A program made the position numbers and the translations under genes. From Magnetospirillum sp. SS-4 (GTDB lineage Bacteria > Pseudomonadota > Alphaproteobacteria > Rhodospirillales > Magnetospirillaceae), in assembly GCF_902729425.1 (NCBI RefSeq), contig NZ_CACVCH010000001.1:131501-195500 (forward strand): a DNA stretch of 64,000 nt, in the 5' to 3' direction. The notes below the pieces were generated by a model. The model was not told where the DNA came from and did not search any database. It worked only from the letters and a program-made list of their open reading frames with translations. Position 1 is the stretch's first letter; each line of letters opens with the position of its first letter. Below, in pieces: positions 8,041-16,634 of the stretch.

Positions 8041-11000
8041 TCACGCCGCCTTGCCGTCGTCGCGCAGCCAGATGTAGAGCGCCGGAATCACCAGCAGGGT
8101 CAGCAAGGTGGACGACATCAGGCCGAACACCAGACTGAGCGCCAATCCCTGGAAGATGGGATCGGTCAGGATGAAGGCGGCGCCGATCATGGCGGCGGCG
8201 GCGGTCAGCACGATGGGCTTGACCCGGGTCGCCCCCGAATCCAGCAAGGCCCGGCGCAAGGACGCGCCCTCGGCCTGACGGTGGCGGATGAAGTCCACCA
8301 GCAAGATGGAATTGCGCACGATGATGCCGGCCAGGGCGATGAAGCCGATCATCGAGGTGGCGGTGAAGGGGGCTCCGAACAGCAGGTGGCCGACGACGAT
8401 GCCGATCAGGGTCAGCGGCACCGGCACCAGGATCACCAGCGGCAGCCGGAACGAGCCGAACTGCGCCACCACCAGCAGATAGATGCCGAGGATGGCGACG
8501 CCGAACGCGGCGCCCATGTCGCGGAAGGTGACGTAGGTGATTTCCCACTCGCCGTCCCACAGCAGGGTCGGGCTGGATTCGTCCCGGGGCTGGCCGTGAT
8601 AGGCGATCCGGATGTCCTCGAGGCGGTCGTTGACCGCGAACATGCCGTAGATGGGCGCCTCGAAGCGGCCGGCCAGCTCGGCGGTGATCATCTCGGCGAA
8701 ACGGCCGTCGCGGCGGAACAGCGGGGCCGAGGCGGGCTCGTACGACACCTTGACCACGTCGCCCAGTTCGACCACGCCGGCCCTGGACGGAACCGGCGTG
8801 TTGGCCAGCAACTCGCCGGGATGCATGTCGGATTTGGGCAGGCCGATGACGATGGCCAGGGGGGTGGCTCCACCGCCGCGATGGGAATAGCCGACCTTCA
8901 CGCCGCCCATCAGGGCGGTGATGGTGTCGTAGACCGCCTGTTGCTCGACGCCGTGGAATTCCAGCTTCTCCTGGTCGATGGAGATTCTGAGCCGCATTTG
9001 CGGCGCCGCCAGCGAATCGTCGACGTCGACGATGAAGTCCACCGCCTGGAACGCTTCCCTGACCTTGGCGGCGGCCTCGCGGCGGCTGGCGTGGTCGGGA
9101 CCGTAGATCTCGGCCAGCAAGGTCGACAGCACCGGCGGGCCGGGCGGCACCTCCACCACCTTGACGGCGGTCCCCTCGGGCATCGGCAATCCGTTCAGCC
9201 GCTGGCGGACATCGAGCGCGATGGCGTGGCTGGCGCGTTCGCGGTCGTGGCGCGACAGCAGGTTGATCTGGAGATCGCCCAGTTCCGGCGACTGACGCAG
9301 ATAGGAGTGGCGCACCAGACCGTTGAAATTGAACGGCGCGCCGGTACCGGCATAGGCCTGGATCGAGGACAGCTCGGCCAGATCCTTCAACCGCGCCGCC
9401 GCGTCCATCAGCACCCGCTCGGTATCTTCCAGCGCAGCCCCCTCGGGCAGGTCGATCACCACCTGAAGCTCGGACTTGTTGTCGAACGGCAGCAGCTTGA
9501 CCGTCACCAGCTTCAGCGGAAAGAACGCCATGGCGGCGAGGGTGGCCAGGGTCACCCCCAGCAGCAGGCGCTTGGACTTGCCGCGGCCTTCCAGCAGGGG
9601 CGTGGCGATGCGCAGATACAGATCGCTCAGCTTCGAGGATTCGGAATGGGCGTGGGCGGCGGTGGCGGCGGCGTTGCGGCCGGCCACCTTGACCAGCAGC
9701 CACGGCGTGATCGCCACCGCCACGAAGAACGAGAACACCATGGCCGACGAGGCGTTGGCGGGAATGGGGCTCATGTACGGCCCCATCAGGCCGGAGACGA
9801 ACATCATGGGCAGCAGCGCCACCACGATGGTCAGGGTGGCGACGATGGTGGGATTGCCGACCTCGGCCACGGCGCGGATGGCGGTGTCGGTGGTGTCGGT
9901 GCCCTTGTCCAGCCGCCAGCGCCGGACGATGTTCTCGACCACCACGATGGCGTCGTCCACCAGGATGCCGATGGAGAAGATCAGGGCGAACAGGCTGACC
10001 CGGTTGATGGTGTAGCCCATGACGTGCGAGGCGAACAGGGTCAGCAAGATGGTGGTGGGCACCACCAGCGCCACCACCACGCCCTCCCGCCAGCCCAGCG
10101 CCCAGGTGATCAGGGCGACGATAGACAAGGTGGCGAGGCCGAGATGGAACAGCAGCTCGTCGGCCTTGTCGGACGCGGTCTCGCCGTAATTGCGGGTGAC
10201 GCTGATCTCCACGTCGGCGGGCAGCAGCCGCGCCTTGATGGACTCGAGGCGTTCCAGCAGGTCGGCGGCCACCACCACCGCGTTGGCGCCGGCCCGCTTG
10301 GCCAGGGCCAGGCTGACGGCGGGAACGCGGACCAACTGGCCGTCGGCGCCCCTGGCCATATGCCATGCGCGATGCTCGGCGGTGTCGCCCCCCACCACCA
10401 CGCGCGCCACGTCCTTGACATAGACCGGGCGGCCGTCGCGGGCGGTCAGCAGCAGGTTGCCGATATCGGGGATGCCGGTCAGGGTCTGGCCGCCCACCAC
10501 CGGCAGGGTCTTGCCGGCCTCGCGGACCGCGCCGACCATGAACGAGCGGTTGGCGTTGGCGACCTTGTCCACCAGCTGGTTGAGGGTGACGGCGTACAGC
10601 GCCAGCTTCTCGGCATCGGGCTCGACCCGGATCTGGTCGCGCCGGGCGCCGGACAGATAGGTCAGGCCGACGTCGTCGACCTTGATCAGTTCGTGACGCA
10701 GTTGCTCGGCCAGTTCGGCCAGGGCGGTTCCGCTCCAGCGCTCGGCCGCCTCGGGCTTGGGCGCCAGCGTCAGCACCACGATGGCGACGTCGTTGATGCC
10801 GCGCCCGACGATCAGCGGTTCGGGAATCCCCACAGGAATCTCGTTCATGTGGGCGCGCACCTGCTCGTGCACCCTCAGGATGGCGATATCCTCCTGGGTG
10901 CCGACCTTGAAGCGGGCGGTGACCACCAGCCGGTCGTCGCCGGTCTGGGAATAGACATGCTCGACGGCGTCGATGCCCTTGACGATCACTTCCAGCGGCT

Positions 11001-11208
11001 TGGTGACCAGTTCGACCGCATCGGCGGCCTTCAGCCCATTGGCGGCGACCATGATGTCGACCATGGGGACGCTGATCTGCGGCTCCTCCTCGCGCGGGAG
11101 CGCCATCAGGGCGATCAGTCCCAGCGCCAGCGAGGCCAGCAGCAGCAAGGGCGTCAGCGGCGAGGCGATGAAGGCCTTGGCGATATGGCCCGAGAGACCC
11201 AGCTTCAT
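8041..11208 (-). CDS. RND-family efflux pump, inner-membrane subunit (second system)
   Basis: About 1055 residues starting MKLGLSGHIAKAFIASPLTP, with PREEEPQISVPMVDIMV after the first helix and the TM4 relay motif SIGILVDDAIVVVENIVRR. This branch differs from the AcrB/MexF type of the first system and often occurs with DUF2892 and YeeE proteins in sulfur-related loci. Its substrate is unknown; a sulfur-stress compound is an inference. I prefer the ATG at 11208, just after the adaptor stop. In-frame GTG codons at 11217 and 11220 would overlap that stop. Confidence 0.92.
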   Translation of the reverse strand: MKLGLSGHIAKAFIASPLTPLLLLASLALGLIALMALPREEEPQISVPMVDIMVAANGLKAADAVELVTKPLEVIVKGIDAVEHVYSQTGDDRLVVTARFKVGTQEDIAILRVHEQVRAHMNEIPVGIPEPLIVGRGINDVAIVVLTLAPKPEAAERWSGTALAELAEQLRHELIKVDDVGLTYLSGARRDQIRVEPDAEKLALYAVTLNQLVDKVANANRSFMVGAVREAGKTLPVVGGQTLTGIPDIGNLLLTARDGRPVYVKDVARVVVGGDTAEHRAWHMARGADGQLVRVPAVSLALAKRAGANAVVVAADLLERLESIKARLLPADVEISVTRNYGETASDKADELLFHLGLATLSIVALITWALGWREGVVVALVVPTTILLTLFASHVMGYTINRVSLFALIFSIGILVDDAIVVVENIVRRWRLDKGTDTTDTAIRAVAEVGNPTIVATLTIVVALLPMMFVSGLMGPYMSPIPANASSAMVFSFFVAVAITPWLLVKVAGRNAAATAAHAHSESSKLSDLYLRIATPLLEGRGKSKRLLLGVTLATLAAMAFFPLKLVTVKLLPFDNKSELQVVIDLPEGAALEDTERVLMDAAARLKDLAELSSIQAYAGTGAPFNFNGLVRHSYLRQSPELGDLQINLLSRHDRERASHAIALDVRQRLNGLPMPEGTAVKVVEVPPGPPVLSTLLAEIYGPDHASRREAAAKVREAFQAVDFIVDVDDSLAAPQMRLRISIDQEKLEFHGVEQQAVYDTITALMGGVKVGYSHRGGGATPLAIVIGLPKSDMHPGELLANTPVPSRAGVVELGDVVKVSYEPASAPLFRRDGRFAEMITAELAGRFEAPIYGMFAVNDRLEDIRIAYHGQPRDESSPTLLWDGEWEITYVTFRDMGAAFGVAILGIYLLVVAQFGSFRLPLVILVPVPLTLIGIVVGHLLFGAPFTATSMIGFIALAGIIVRNSILLVDFIRHRQAEGASLRRALLDSGATRVKPIVLTAAAAMIGAAFILTDPIFQGLALSLVFGLMSSTLLTLLVIPALYIWLRDDGKAA

Positions 11209-11213
11209 GTCGC

Positions 11214-12170
11214 TCACCACGTCACCACGTCGCCGTCGCGCAAGCCGGACAGTATCTCGACGCCGTCCGCCGTGATCTGGCCGGTCTGCACCACCACCTC
11301 GCCTCCTGACTTGAGGCGGACCACGTCGAGGCCGAGGCGGCGGCTGATGGCGTCCCTGGGCAGGACGAAGGCGTCGCGGCTGCCGGTGCTGACATGGACC
11401 GGAATACGCTCGCCGACGAAGAAGTCGCCAAGGCCGTCCACCGTCACGTCGGCGGTGACGCGGCCGTTCTCGATGCGGGGATAGACCTTGCGCACCACTC
11501 CGGTGCGCGGCGGCTGGTCCGCCATCCCGAGGGCGCGGGGACCGACCAGGACGGTGTCGCCCACCTTGATGAAGCGGGCGTGGCGTTCGGGCAGGGCGAG
11601 GCGCAGCGCGTAATTCTCCACCGCGATGGTGGCGACGACGTCGCCGGGCAGCACCACCGAGCCCTCGGTGACGTGAACCTTGAGGACGCGGCCGTTGGCC
11701 GGAGCCAGCACGGCGCCCTCGCCGCTGCGCTCGGTCAGGACGGTGCGTTCCGAGCGGGCGGCGGCGATGGCGCGTTCCGCCACTTCCAGCCGGGTCCGGG
11801 CGGCATCGAGCCGCATCTTGGTGCCGGCGCCCTTCTCGAACAGCTCGGCCGAGCGCTGGAACTCGGTCCGCGCCAGATCGCGCTCGGCCTCCAGCGACTT
11901 GATGCGGGCCTCGGCCCCGCCGATCTGCGGCGCCAGCTTGGTGTCGGCGACGGTGGCCAGGCGCTGGCCGGCCTCGACCCGCTGGCCCTCGTCGGTGGCG
12001 AGATCGGTGACGGTGCCGCCCAGGCGGGCGCGGGCGGCGGCCTCGTGCTCGCTCTCCACGGTGGCGGCCACCGCCTTCAGATCGTCGACGCGGCGCAGCC
12101 TGACCTCGACCTCCCCGGCCAGGGAGGGAGAGGCGAGCGCCAGGATCACAAGGGCGGGCAGCAGTCTCAT
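11214..12170 (-). CDS. RND efflux periplasmic adaptor (HlyD-like)
   Basis: 318 residues. A signal peptide (MRLLPALVILALASPSLAGE) is followed by a lipoyl half-motif (RARLGGTVTDLATDEGQRVEAGQRL), a short coiled hairpin, and the second half (AVLAPANGRVLKVHVTEGSVVLPGD). The adaptor is short for the family. It is co-transcribed with the pump encoded 5 nt downstream. Its start faces the sulfur-gene block across a palindromic region, so both directions may share one regulator. Confidence 0.92.
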   Translation of the reverse strand: MRLLPALVILALASPSLAGEVEVRLRRVDDLKAVAATVESEHEAAARARLGGTVTDLATDEGQRVEAGQRLATVADTKLAPQIGGAEARIKSLEAERDLARTEFQRSAELFEKGAGTKMRLDAARTRLEVAERAIAAARSERTVLTERSGEGAVLAPANGRVLKVHVTEGSVVLPGDVVATIAVENYALRLALPERHARFIKVGDTVLVGPRALGMADQPPRTGVVRKVYPRIENGRVTADVTVDGLGDFFVGERIPVHVSTGSRDAFVLPRDAISRRLGLDVVRLKSGGEVVVQTGQITADGVEILSGLRDGDVVTW

Positions 12171-12196
12171 GGAACGACCTTCACTGAGGATTGGGC

Positions 12197-12225
12197 TTGA
12201 CTAATATATTAGCATTAGCTAATTT
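12197..12225 (+). promoter_or_regulatory. Divergent promoter with two adjacent palindromic operators
   Basis: CTAATATATTAG (12201-12212) is a perfect 12-bp palindrome, and ATTAGCTAAT (12214-12223) a perfect 10-bp palindrome one base later. They overlap a good plus-strand promoter: TTGACT at 12197-12202, 17-nt spacer, TAATTT at 12220-12225. On the minus strand a TTGTAA/TATATT pair with a 16-nt spacer overlaps the same DNA and would drive the adaptor/pump operon. ArsR-family sulfide sensors of the BigR/SqrR type control similar gene sets in other Proteobacteria. That identity is inferred; no arsR gene is in the window. Confidence 0.65.
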
Positions 12226-12262
12226 TACAACAGTTCAATTCGCAGACACTGGAGTCTCCCCC

Positions 12263-12466
12263 ATGACCATCGACCGCGCCGTCATGACCTTCGCCGGCCT
12301 CATGATACTCCTCAGCCTCGCCCTGTCCCAGGTTCATAGTGCCAATTGGCTGTGGTTCACCGCTTTTGTCGGCGCCAACATGCTGCAAGCCTCGTTCACC
12401 GGCTTCTGCCCGCTGGTGATGATGCTCAAGCGCCTCGGCATGAAGCCCGGCTGCGCCTTCGCCTGA
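12263..12466 (+). CDS. DUF2892 family small membrane protein
   Basis: 67 residues with two hydrophobic segments: MTIDRAVMTFAGLMILLSLAL and FTAFVGANMLQASFTGFCP, ending LVMMLKRLGMKPGC. The conserved pattern of a mid-protein TGFCP followed by a C-terminal Cys matches the DUF2892 (YgaP-like membrane part) family, often found with rhodanese or sulfur-transport genes. The ATG at 12263 has GGAG 8 nt upstream. Transcription likely starts near 12232 from the promoter overlapping the paired palindromes. The role is unknown; a link to sulfur handling rests on gene context. Confidence 0.8.
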   Translation: MTIDRAVMTFAGLMILLSLALSQVHSANWLWFTAFVGANMLQASFTGFCPLVMMLKRLGMKPGCAFA

Positions 12467-12798
12467 TCCGGCCGGACCTTTGCCGGAATCGCGGCCGCCC
12501 CCCGGAATCGCGATCGGCGAAGGTCCACCCCGGTCATTAAGCCTGCGCGTATATGAGTCTTGCTAAATGTATCGGACCTGAAATACACTATGCGAAACGT
12601 TATTTGCGCAGGCAGATGGCGATCCCGAATCGGCCACGAAGAGCCGGTGGGGATGGGAGGAGGCGAATGGGGGGTCTCTCCTGGTCGGAGAGATTGCGGC
12701 GAACGCCGCGGCATCCATTTGCAGGGTTGACGATCTTGAATGTCTCCGCTCCCCTTGGGGCGCGGCGGCGTGACGCCTGATCCGCGAATGGAGGGGAC
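12467..12798 (+). other. 332-nt gap upstream of the YeeE gene; possible promoter at 12560-12589
   Basis: No gene is convincing here. TTGCTA (12560-12565) and TACACT (12584-12589) with an 18-nt spacer could start the YeeE-sox-fcc transcript, leaving a leader of about 200 nt. A CCGGAATCGCG direct repeat occurs at 12483-12493 and 12502-12512. An 8-bp inverted repeat GCCTGCGC/GCGCAGGC occurs at 12541-12548 and 12606-12613. Neither has an obvious function. Confidence 0.4.
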
Positions 12799-13899
12799 GT
12801 GTCGGACATAGCTGCAACCACAATAGTCGGCGCGGGCGCCTTCGTGGTCGGGTCGGTGTTTGGCTGGACGGCGCAGAAAACCAATTTCTGCACCATGGGC
12901 GCCATTTCCGACATCGTATTCATGGGCGACTGGCGCCGGTTCCGGGCCTGGATGCTGGCGGTGGCGGTGGCGATCATCGGCACCCAGACGCTTCAGCTGA
13001 CCGGGCTGGTCAATATCGGAAAATCCATCTACCTCACCCCCAACCTGGGCTGGGCCGGCGCCATCCTGGGCGGCGCCATGTTCGGCTTCGGCATGACCAT
13101 GGCCGGGGGCTGCGGCAACAAGACCCTGGTGCGCATCGGCGGCGGCAACCTCAAATCGGTCATCGTCTTCCTGGTGCTGGGCTTCTTCTCCTACATGACG
13201 CTGCGCGGCCTGATCGCGCTGGGCCGCATCCAGATGGAGGCGCTCAACCTCAATCTCGCCTCGCTGGGCCTCGCCAGCCAGGGCATGCCCGACATCCTGG
13301 CCAAGATCACCGGACTTCCGGCCGCCACCGCGCGGATGCTGCTGACCGCGCTGGTCGGCGGCGGCCTCGCCCTGTGGTGCTTCAAGGACGCCGAGTTCCG
13401 GGGATCGGGCCACGACGTGATCGGCGGCCTGGTCATCGGCCTACTGATCGTCGGCGGCTGGGCGGTCAGCGGCATCCTGGGGGCCGACGAATTCGAACCC
13501 TTGCCGGTGACCTCGTTCACCTTCGTCGCCCCCATCGGCGGCGCCATGCAATATCTGATGAGCTTCACCGGCGCCACCATCGATTTCGGCATCGCGGCGG
13601 TGGGCGGCGTCATCTTCGGCTCGTTCCTGGCGGCCAGGACCGGCGGCAGCTTCCAACTGGAAAGCTTCACCGGCACCGACGACCTGCTGCGCCACCTGCT
13701 GGGCGCCGCTCTGATGGGCACCGGCGGCGTGCTGGCGCTGGGCTGCACCGTCGGCCAGGGCATCACCGGCATGTCGACCCTGGCCCTGTCGGCACCGATC
13801 GCCCTGGGCTCCATCGTGTTCGGCGGCGTGCTGGGGATGAAATACCTGGAGGAGGGAACGCTGCCGGGCGCCCTCAAGGCCGTTTTCGGGCGGGCCTGA
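12799..13899 (+). CDS. YeeE/YedE (TsuA-like) sulfur-compound transporter
   Basis: 366 residues, polytopic, with the two family repeats each carrying a conserved Cys-Gly motif: MTMAGGCGNKTLVRIGGGN and LALGCTVGQGITGMSTLA. Other conserved cysteines include TNFCTMG near residue 31. In TsuA such cysteines line the path for thiosulfate. Import or export of thiosulfate or another sulfur species into the neighbouring Sox/FCSD pathway is inferred from this and the context. The start is a GTG at 12799 with GGAGGGG only 2 nt upstream, an unusually tight spacing. No better start is visible. Confidence 0.88.
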   Translation: MSDIAATTIVGAGAFVVGSVFGWTAQKTNFCTMGAISDIVFMGDWRRFRAWMLAVAVAIIGTQTLQLTGLVNIGKSIYLTPNLGWAGAILGGAMFGFGMTMAGGCGNKTLVRIGGGNLKSVIVFLVLGFFSYMTLRGLIALGRIQMEALNLNLASLGLASQGMPDILAKITGLPAATARMLLTALVGGGLALWCFKDAEFRGSGHDVIGGLVIGLLIVGGWAVSGILGADEFEPLPVTSFTFVAPIGGAMQYLMSFTGATIDFGIAAVGGVIFGSFLAARTGGSFQLESFTGTDDLLRHLLGAALMGTGGVLALGCTVGQGITGMSTLALSAPIALGSIVFGGVLGMKYLEEGTLPGALKAVFGRA

Positions 13900-13952
13900 A
13901 CCAAGGCCCGCCCCATCGTCTTGCTCTTGGGCAAAGAACAGGAAAGAGGATC

Positions 13953-14426
13953 ATGCCGCAATCCCGTAACCAAGCCTTCACCATGAACCGCCGCCGGGCG
14001 GTGGGCGTTCTCGGCGCCGCCGCCGGCATCACCTGCGCCGGCTTGCTGCCCGGCCGGGCCGCAGCCACGCCGGCCGAGGCCGACGCCCTGATGAAGACCC
14101 TGACCGGTGCCGCCGCGCCAAGCGAGGGCAAGGTGAAGCTGCACCTGCCCCAGATCGCCGAGAACGGCGCCACCGTGCTGATGAAGGTCACCGTGGACAG
14201 CCCCATGACCGCGAACGATTACGTCAAGGTGGTGCATGTGGTCGCCGAGGGCAATCCGCTGCCCGCCGTCGCCTCGTTCCACTTCACCCCCAAAAGCGGC
14301 AAGGCCGAGGTGTCGACCCGCATCCGCCTGGGCAAGACCCAGAACGTGCACGCCGTGGCGATCATGAGCAACGGAACCGTCTGGCACACCAAGGAAGAGG
14401 TCAAGGTCACGGCCGGCGGCTGCTGA
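13953..14426 (+). CDS. soxY: SoxY, sulfur-carrier subunit
   Basis: 157 residues. SoxY carries sulfur intermediates of thiosulfate/sulfide oxidation on a C-terminal cysteine. That Cys is present in the last residues, VTAGGC, the required flexible Gly-Gly-Cys arm. A twin-arginine-type signal starts MNRRRAVGVLGAAAG after a short leader, fitting export of a folded SoxYZ. The ATG at 13953 has GGAAAGAGG just upstream; the ATG at 13983 is an alternative. soxZ follows after 24 nt. Confidence 0.95.
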   Translation: MPQSRNQAFTMNRRRAVGVLGAAAGITCAGLLPGRAAATPAEADALMKTLTGAAAPSEGKVKLHLPQIAENGATVLMKVTVDSPMTANDYVKVVHVVAEGNPLPAVASFHFTPKSGKAEVSTRIRLGKTQNVHAVAIMSNGTVWHTKEEVKVTAGGC

Positions 14427-14450
14427 CCCAGATACGAGGAAGCGAAGACC

Positions 14451-14777
14451 ATGGCGACTGCCAACGCGAAGATCAGGGTGCCGGAAAAGGCCAAGAAGGG
14501 CGAGATCGTCGAGATCAAGACCGCGATCACCCACGACATGGAATCGGGCCAGCGCAAGGACAGCTCGGACAAGCCGATTCCGCGCAGGATCATCAATAAG
14601 TTCCTGTGCACATACAACGGCGCCGAGGTATTCCGCATGGACATGCAGCCCGCCGTTTCCGCCAACCCGTTCATTTCGTTCTTCGTACTTGCCACGGAAA
14701 CCGGCAAGATCGAGATGACCTGGTTCGACGACAATGGAGAGACCTATACCTCGGCCGCGCAGATCACGGTCGAGTGA
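14451..14777 (+). CDS. soxZ: SoxZ, partner of the sulfur carrier
   Basis: 108 residues with no signal peptide, as expected because SoxZ is co-exported with SoxY. It contains the SoxZ core: IKTAITHDMESGQRKD, IPRRIINKFLCTYNG, and the C-terminal beta strands (IEMTWFDDNGETYTSAAQI). It forms the SoxYZ heterodimer that presents the Cys arm to other enzymes. The start at 14451 follows AGGAAG with normal spacing. SoxX, A, B, C and D are not in the window. Confidence 0.95.
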   Translation: MATANAKIRVPEKAKKGEIVEIKTAITHDMESGQRKDSSDKPIPRRIINKFLCTYNGAEVFRMDMQPAVSANPFISFFVLATETGKIEMTWFDDNGETYTSAAQITVE

Positions 14778-14826
14778 TCATTCACTGTCATAAAAAACAA
14801 CCAACGTTTCCTGGGGAGGAGAACAG

Positions 14827-15132
14827 ATGAAGAGATCCCTTGCAGCGATCCCGGCGATCCTGGGCCTCGCGATTCTCGCCGCCCCCGCCGAGGCGGGACC
14901 GATCAACGTCATGGCCGACGCCTGCTCCGGCTGCCACGGCACCGACGGCCAGAGCGTCGGCGCCATGCCCGGCTTCGACGCCAAGGCGGCCGACGCCAAA
15001 TCCGCCGCGGAACTGAAGAAACTGCTGCGCGACTACCGCAGCGGCGCCCGCGAGGCAACCGTGATGGGGCGCATCGCCAAGGGCTATACCGAAGCCCAGC
15101 TCGACGCCATCGTCGACCACTTCAAGAAGTGA
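14827..15132 (+). CDS. fccA: Monoheme cytochrome c, probable FCSD cytochrome subunit
   Basis: 101 residues. A signal peptide ends near AAPAEAG, and one heme site (CSGCHG) is followed by a likely Met ligand (VGAMPGF or ATVMGRIA). The length and the position 10 nt before the flavoprotein gene indicate the cytochrome subunit of flavocytochrome c sulfide dehydrogenase, which takes electrons from the FAD subunit in the periplasm. The site GGGGAGGAG at 14813-14821 fixes the start. The classical Allochromatium partner is diheme; this one is monoheme. Confidence 0.85.
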   Translation: MKRSLAAIPAILGLAILAAPAEAGPINVMADACSGCHGTDGQSVGAMPGFDAKAADAKSAAELKKLLRDYRSGAREATVMGRIAKGYTEAQLDAIVDHFKK

Positions 15133-15142
15133 GGGCCCGGCC

Positions 15143-16414
15143 ATGATCAATATTTCCCGCAGGACCTTCACCGGCTTCGTCGGCGCGGCCGGCGCCCTGT
15201 CCGCTCTCGGCCTGTCCGGCTGCGGCGGCGGTCCCCGCATCGTGGTGGTGGGGGGCGGCTTCGGCGGCGCCACGGCCGCCAAGTACGTCAAGCGCTACCT
15301 GCCGTCGGCCAACGTCGTCCTGATCGACGCCGACAAGAGCCACTTCACCTGCCCGTTCTCCAACACCGTCATCGCCGGCATGAACGACATGGCCTTCATC
15401 GAACGCAAGTTCGACGCCCTGGCCAACAAGCACGGCATCACCGTCGTCACCGATCTGGTGGTCGGCATCGATCCGGTGTCCAAGGCGGTCAAGACCAAGG
15501 GCGGCAACACCTTCAACTACGACAAGCTGGTGGTTTCGCCCGGCATCGACCTGAAGTGGGGCGCCCTGGCGGGCTATGACCAGGCCGCCGCCGAGATCAT
15601 GCCGCACGCCTGGAAGGCCGGCCCGCAGACCATGCTGCTCAGAAAGCAGATCGAGGCCATGCCCAACGGCGGCGTCGTCGCCATCAGCGCCCCCGGCAAT
15701 CCGTTCCGCTGCCCGCCCGGCCCGTACGAGCGCGCCAGCCTGATCGCCAATTACCTGAAGCGCAACAAGCCCAAGTCCAAGATCCTCATCCTGGATTCCA
15801 AGGACGCCTTCGCCAAGGACAAGCTGTTCAAGGAAGGCTGGGAAAAGATGTACGACGACATCATCGAATGGGTGCCCGCCGCCAAGAACGGCAAGGTCAC
15901 CAGGGTCGACGCCAAGGCCGGCGTGCTGGAGACCGATTTCGAGAAGATCAAGCCGGCGGTCGCCAACGTCATTCCGCCGCAATCGGCCGGAGCCATCGCC
16001 ATATCGACCGGCCTGACCGACAAGAGCGGCTTCTGCCCCGTCAATCCGAACACCTTCGAATCCACCCTGGTGAAGGACGTGTTCGTCATCGGCGATTCCT
16101 GCATCGCCGGCGATATGCCCAAGTCGGGCTATTCCGCCAGCAGCCAGGCCAAGGTGGCGGCCGGGGCCATCGCCGCCATGGTGATGGGCGACAAGCCCGC
16201 CCCCATGTCGGCCATCAACACCTGCTACTCGCTGCTCGCCCCGGATTACGGCATCTCGGTCGCCGGCGTCTATTCGGTGCAGGACGGCAAGATCGCCGCC
16301 ATCAAGGGATCGGGCGGCGTCAGCCCGATGGGGGCGCCCTATCAGTTCCGCAAGAAGGAAGCCGATTTCGCCGGCGGTTGGTATGCCAGCATCAGCCAGG
16401 ACAGCTGGGGCTGA
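15143..16414 (+). CDS. fccB: Flavocytochrome c sulfide dehydrogenase, flavoprotein subunit
   Basis: 423 residues. It oxidises sulfide to sulfur/polysulfide and passes electrons to the cytochrome. An N-terminal twin-arginine-type signal (ISRRTFTGFVGAAG) is followed by the FAD Rossmann motif VVVGGGFGG (37-42). Cys70 in FTCPFSN matches the Cys that binds FAD covalently, and Cys190 (FRCPPGPYERA) and Cys361 (NTCYSLL) match the redox-active pair. A second FAD motif is VFVIGDSC. It is the last gene of the block and is followed by a 12-bp hairpin. Confidence 0.95.
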   Translation: MINISRRTFTGFVGAAGALSALGLSGCGGGPRIVVVGGGFGGATAAKYVKRYLPSANVVLIDADKSHFTCPFSNTVIAGMNDMAFIERKFDALANKHGITVVTDLVVGIDPVSKAVKTKGGNTFNYDKLVVSPGIDLKWGALAGYDQAAAEIMPHAWKAGPQTMLLRKQIEAMPNGGVVAISAPGNPFRCPPGPYERASLIANYLKRNKPKSKILILDSKDAFAKDKLFKEGWEKMYDDIIEWVPAAKNGKVTRVDAKAGVLETDFEKIKPAVANVIPPQSAGAIAISTGLTDKSGFCPVNPNTFESTLVKDVFVIGDSCIAGDMPKSGYSASSQAKVAAGAIAAMVMGDKPAPMSAINTCYSLLAPDYGISVAGVYSVQDGKIAAIKGSGGVSPMGAPYQFRKKEADFAGGWYASISQDSWG

Positions 16415-16443
16415 CGCCAAGAAACTGACGGAACATTACATTC

Positions 16444-16476
16444 CCCACCACGCCTTTATTTAGGCGTGGTGGGTTT
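16444..16476 (+). terminator. Terminator-like hairpin after fccB
   Basis: A perfect 12-bp stem (CCCACCACGCCT at 16444-16455 with AGGCGTGGTGGG at 16462-16473) encloses a 6-nt loop and is followed by TTTCGTC. The U-tract is short, but the stem and its place at the end of the block support termination. Confidence 0.75.
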
Positions 16477-16634
16477 CGTCATGGCGTGCCATTGCTATTA
16501 TACTTTCACCTTACGTAAAACCTCAAAAGCTGCCCTTGCAATGTATTTGCTGGTTTGTTTATATAAGATTTGTGTCGATTGAGGCGCGGCCAACGCGCCC
16601 GGAAGACGACCAAGCCGGAGGGAGGACCACCCAT

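Noticed and set aside
7498-11484. 1328-codon plus-strand open frame
   Set aside because: It is antisense to the second RND pump and the secreted protein, with the same low-complexity composition. It is a shadow of the real genes.
12541-12613. Inverted repeat GCCTGCGC ... GCGCAGGC in the gap before the YeeE gene
   Set aside because: Only 8-bp arms separated by 57 nt, not extendable, and without a riboswitch-like pattern. It is listed under the gap only.
12563-12983. Minus-strand frames over the YeeE leader
   Set aside because: They cover the leader and the YeeE 5' end antisense and show no ribosome-binding site or known domain.
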